From: Cristatella mucedo
Taxonomy: Eukaryota; Bryozoa; Phylactolaemata; Cristatellidae
Direction: 5' to 3'
Assembly: GCA_009760855.2 (NCBI GenBank)
Contig: WPIO01000596.1
Span: forward strand, 1-20,868
DNA: 20,868 bases
A model generated the notes under the pieces. That model was not told the origin of the DNA. It searched no databases and saw nothing but the letters and a program-made list of their open reading frames with translations. The position numbers and the translations under genes were made by a program. Shown here piece after piece: positions 19,522-20,868 of the stretch (position 1 is the stretch's first letter; the number at the start of each line of letters is the position of its first letter).

Positions 19522-19706
19522 TACTAGCTGACTTAAAAAGCCTCTTTTGGTAGAGTGACGAAGAGCATTTACGGCTATCAACACTGCTGGCAGTGGCGAT
19601 AAAGGATCGCCCACTGCCAAGATTTGAACCCACGACCTCGGGGCGAAAGTCGTGAAAAGCAGCCGCCTTACCTAATGAGCCATTACGGCTCACAGGTTCG
19701 GTACTA
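19522..19706 (-). mobile_element. tRNA-derived SINE, best-preserved copy, with target-site duplication
   Basis: On the minus strand the head contains an A box (TGGCTCATTAGGTAAGG) and a B box (GGTCGTGGGTTCAAATCT), followed by a body with a strong hairpin and an end reading AAGTCAGCTAGTA. It is flanked by GTTTGTTAAAAAAA (19508-19521) and GTTCGTTAGCAAAA (19707-19720), imperfect copies of one target site. Arm A has a single uninterrupted copy of this site (TTTTGCTAACGAAC at about 4148-4161), which confirms the insertion limits. The tail does not resemble the ATT tail of the LINE copies here, so another LINE probably mobilised it. Confidence 0.88.
19589..19618. repeat. Hairpin in the SINE body
   Basis: GGCAGTGGCGAT (19589-19600) pairs with ATCGCCCACTGCC (19606-19618) around a 5-base loop, giving a 12-bp stem with one bulged base. 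The other two SINE copies carry eroded versions, so the hairpin probably belongs to the source element. Confidence 0.8.
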
Positions 19707-20868
19707 GTTCGTTAGCAAAATCTTGCTTTTCTAGACCGGCAGTGTGATTGTTTAACCCCTTTTTAGGCTACCTTCACCCTTTCCATGGTCTCACCTCCCG
19801 TGTGGTAGCTTCCTGTGCATCTTCCTGTGCATCTTGCTTAGCTAGAACTGCTAGCTTCCAAAGCAACTGCTCGCGGAGATCTTTGCCCTGGGAGCGGTTC
19901 CTTCATTCCTGCATGCCCTCCTTGAACCTATTGCTGCATACTGCTTCTGTCAAATCTGGTGGTATATTTTACCCCTCGCATGACTTCCCTTGCTCATACA
20001 CGACCTCACTGATTATTGCCGGGGGGTCTCGACATCTGCCCAGCCTTCTTGAAGCTGGTAGGCCATCCTTAGGCTATGTGGGCTTTTCGAGTGCTGCATA
20101 GCTTTCGTGATGATGTGTTGCCTTCTCAGTGTGCATGGTCTCATAGAGGCTGAGCTGCCAAATCAACGCAGTGCAGCATCCTAGAAGATTATCACAATTC
20201 TGGACGCTCAGTGGCCGACTCAAAAAGAGCAGCCTCCCCGACAAAGTGAGCAGCATTCTCAACCCAATGAGGCAGCCATTTGGACTCTGCCCAGCCCTAC
20301 TTGAAGCTGGATGGGCCAGTAGAAAGCTGGGCACGGCCTCTCTTCAGGCAATGCTAACTTGGCCTCCGAAAAACCAGAGCAGCCAACTCGATGCTGTGCA
20401 GCCTTCGTAGATTACTCAACTATTCGTGGCCTTATGCTGGGTGGCCCTGTCCATGCTTGGGTTTCTTCGAGGCGGGGTGCATACCTTGAATCTTACCTGG
20501 CCTCGCCTAATGCTGGCGATCCGCTCGCTATTCTGTGGCATCTCCCAAAAAATTCATGCCTGAATCTCTGTCCCGCCTATGAAAAATTAGTGGGAACTCC
20601 TCAATGCTGCACCAGCTTTATCGACCCCATTGCTTCGACCGAGCCCATTTAGGGGGGGGGACACTCTACATACTCAACTGGCCTCATGTTCCCTCTTCGG
20701 GAATCTTTAACATCTTGGTTCTACTATCATGCGGGGCTTTACTTTGCCAAGGAGGCTGAATGGCCCATACGCCAGCCACCGTCAGTTTCCTCGGCCCGTG
20801 CGGGCTCTGCCCCTTTTGGTAGCCTCCTCACTCCCGTGTAGTCTCCGAGAGACACCGTGCAGCGGTCT

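Larger units (their letters stand above)
18290..20868 (-). repeat. Arm B of the large inverted repeat (reverse complement of arm A)
   Basis: Read on the minus strand, this arm follows arm A in order: 20868 to about 20050 matches about 2430-3045, 20046-19840 matches 3175-3408, 19840-19721 matches the segment resuming at about 3990, 19500-19180 matches about 4160-4480, and about 18930-18390 matches 8340-8725. It consists of the same degenerate 19-20 base units, best seen at 20050-20165. Two SINEs (18576-18760, 19522-19706) interrupt it. It runs past the window edge, so its full length is unknown. Several small frames in it (for example 19748-20101 and 20359-20652) are satellite artefacts. Confidence 0.8.

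Noticed and set aside
19600-19690. A genuine tRNA gene on the minus strand
   Set aside because: A and B boxes are present, but no cloverleaf acceptor or anticodon stems form cleanly, and the sequence continues into a SINE body with target duplications.

Overview
This is eukaryotic, almost certainly animal, intergenic DNA. I can support no intact host protein-coding gene. The evidence for an animal is a set of 3' fragments of one non-LTR retrotransposon (a LINE of the L2/CR1/Rex1-like group) and tRNA-derived SINEs. There are no dense long ORFs and no operon-like spacing. An invertebrate seems more likely than a vertebrate, but the species cannot be named from this sequence.

The window is a mosaic. 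(i) 1-2430: mostly unassigned DNA with one weak SINE-like remnant, a strong TATA-type sequence (1677-1692), a long pyrimidine tract (2082-2166) and an AATAAA signal (2304-2309). (ii) 2430-5230, resuming at about 8340-8725: arm A of a large diverged repeat built from degenerate units of about 19-20 bp. (iii) 5231-7432: two 5'-truncated LINE fragments and a SINE, all on the minus strand, splitting arm A. (iv) 8725-11570: unassigned DNA. (v) About 11570-12629: the longest LINE fragment, plus strand. (vi) 12640-14720: a block richer in G+C and CpG, with a candidate Pol II promoter and first exon (14110-14260). (vii) 14926-14992: a LINE tail only. (viii) 15000-17760: AT-rich unassigned DNA. (ix) 17760-18130: an old LINE fragment. 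(x) About 18290-20868, running off the window end: arm B, the reverse complement of arm A.

The main result is that arms A and B are colinear inverted homologues about 15 kb apart, and each carries its own insertions. Arm A has LINE fragments at 3046-3174 and 3409-3985, and the nested pile at 5231-8340. Arm B has SINEs at 19522-19706, with a visible target-site duplication, and at 18576-18760. Each arm therefore serves as the empty-site allele for insertions in the other, which fixes element boundaries and relative ages. The LINE copies share a 3' stem-loop followed by an ATT-repeat tail, and stem differences between copies tend to preserve pairing. The SINE combines a tRNA-like head with a strong body hairpin. 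All mobile elements look dead. Any regulatory activity of the promoter candidates is unproven.
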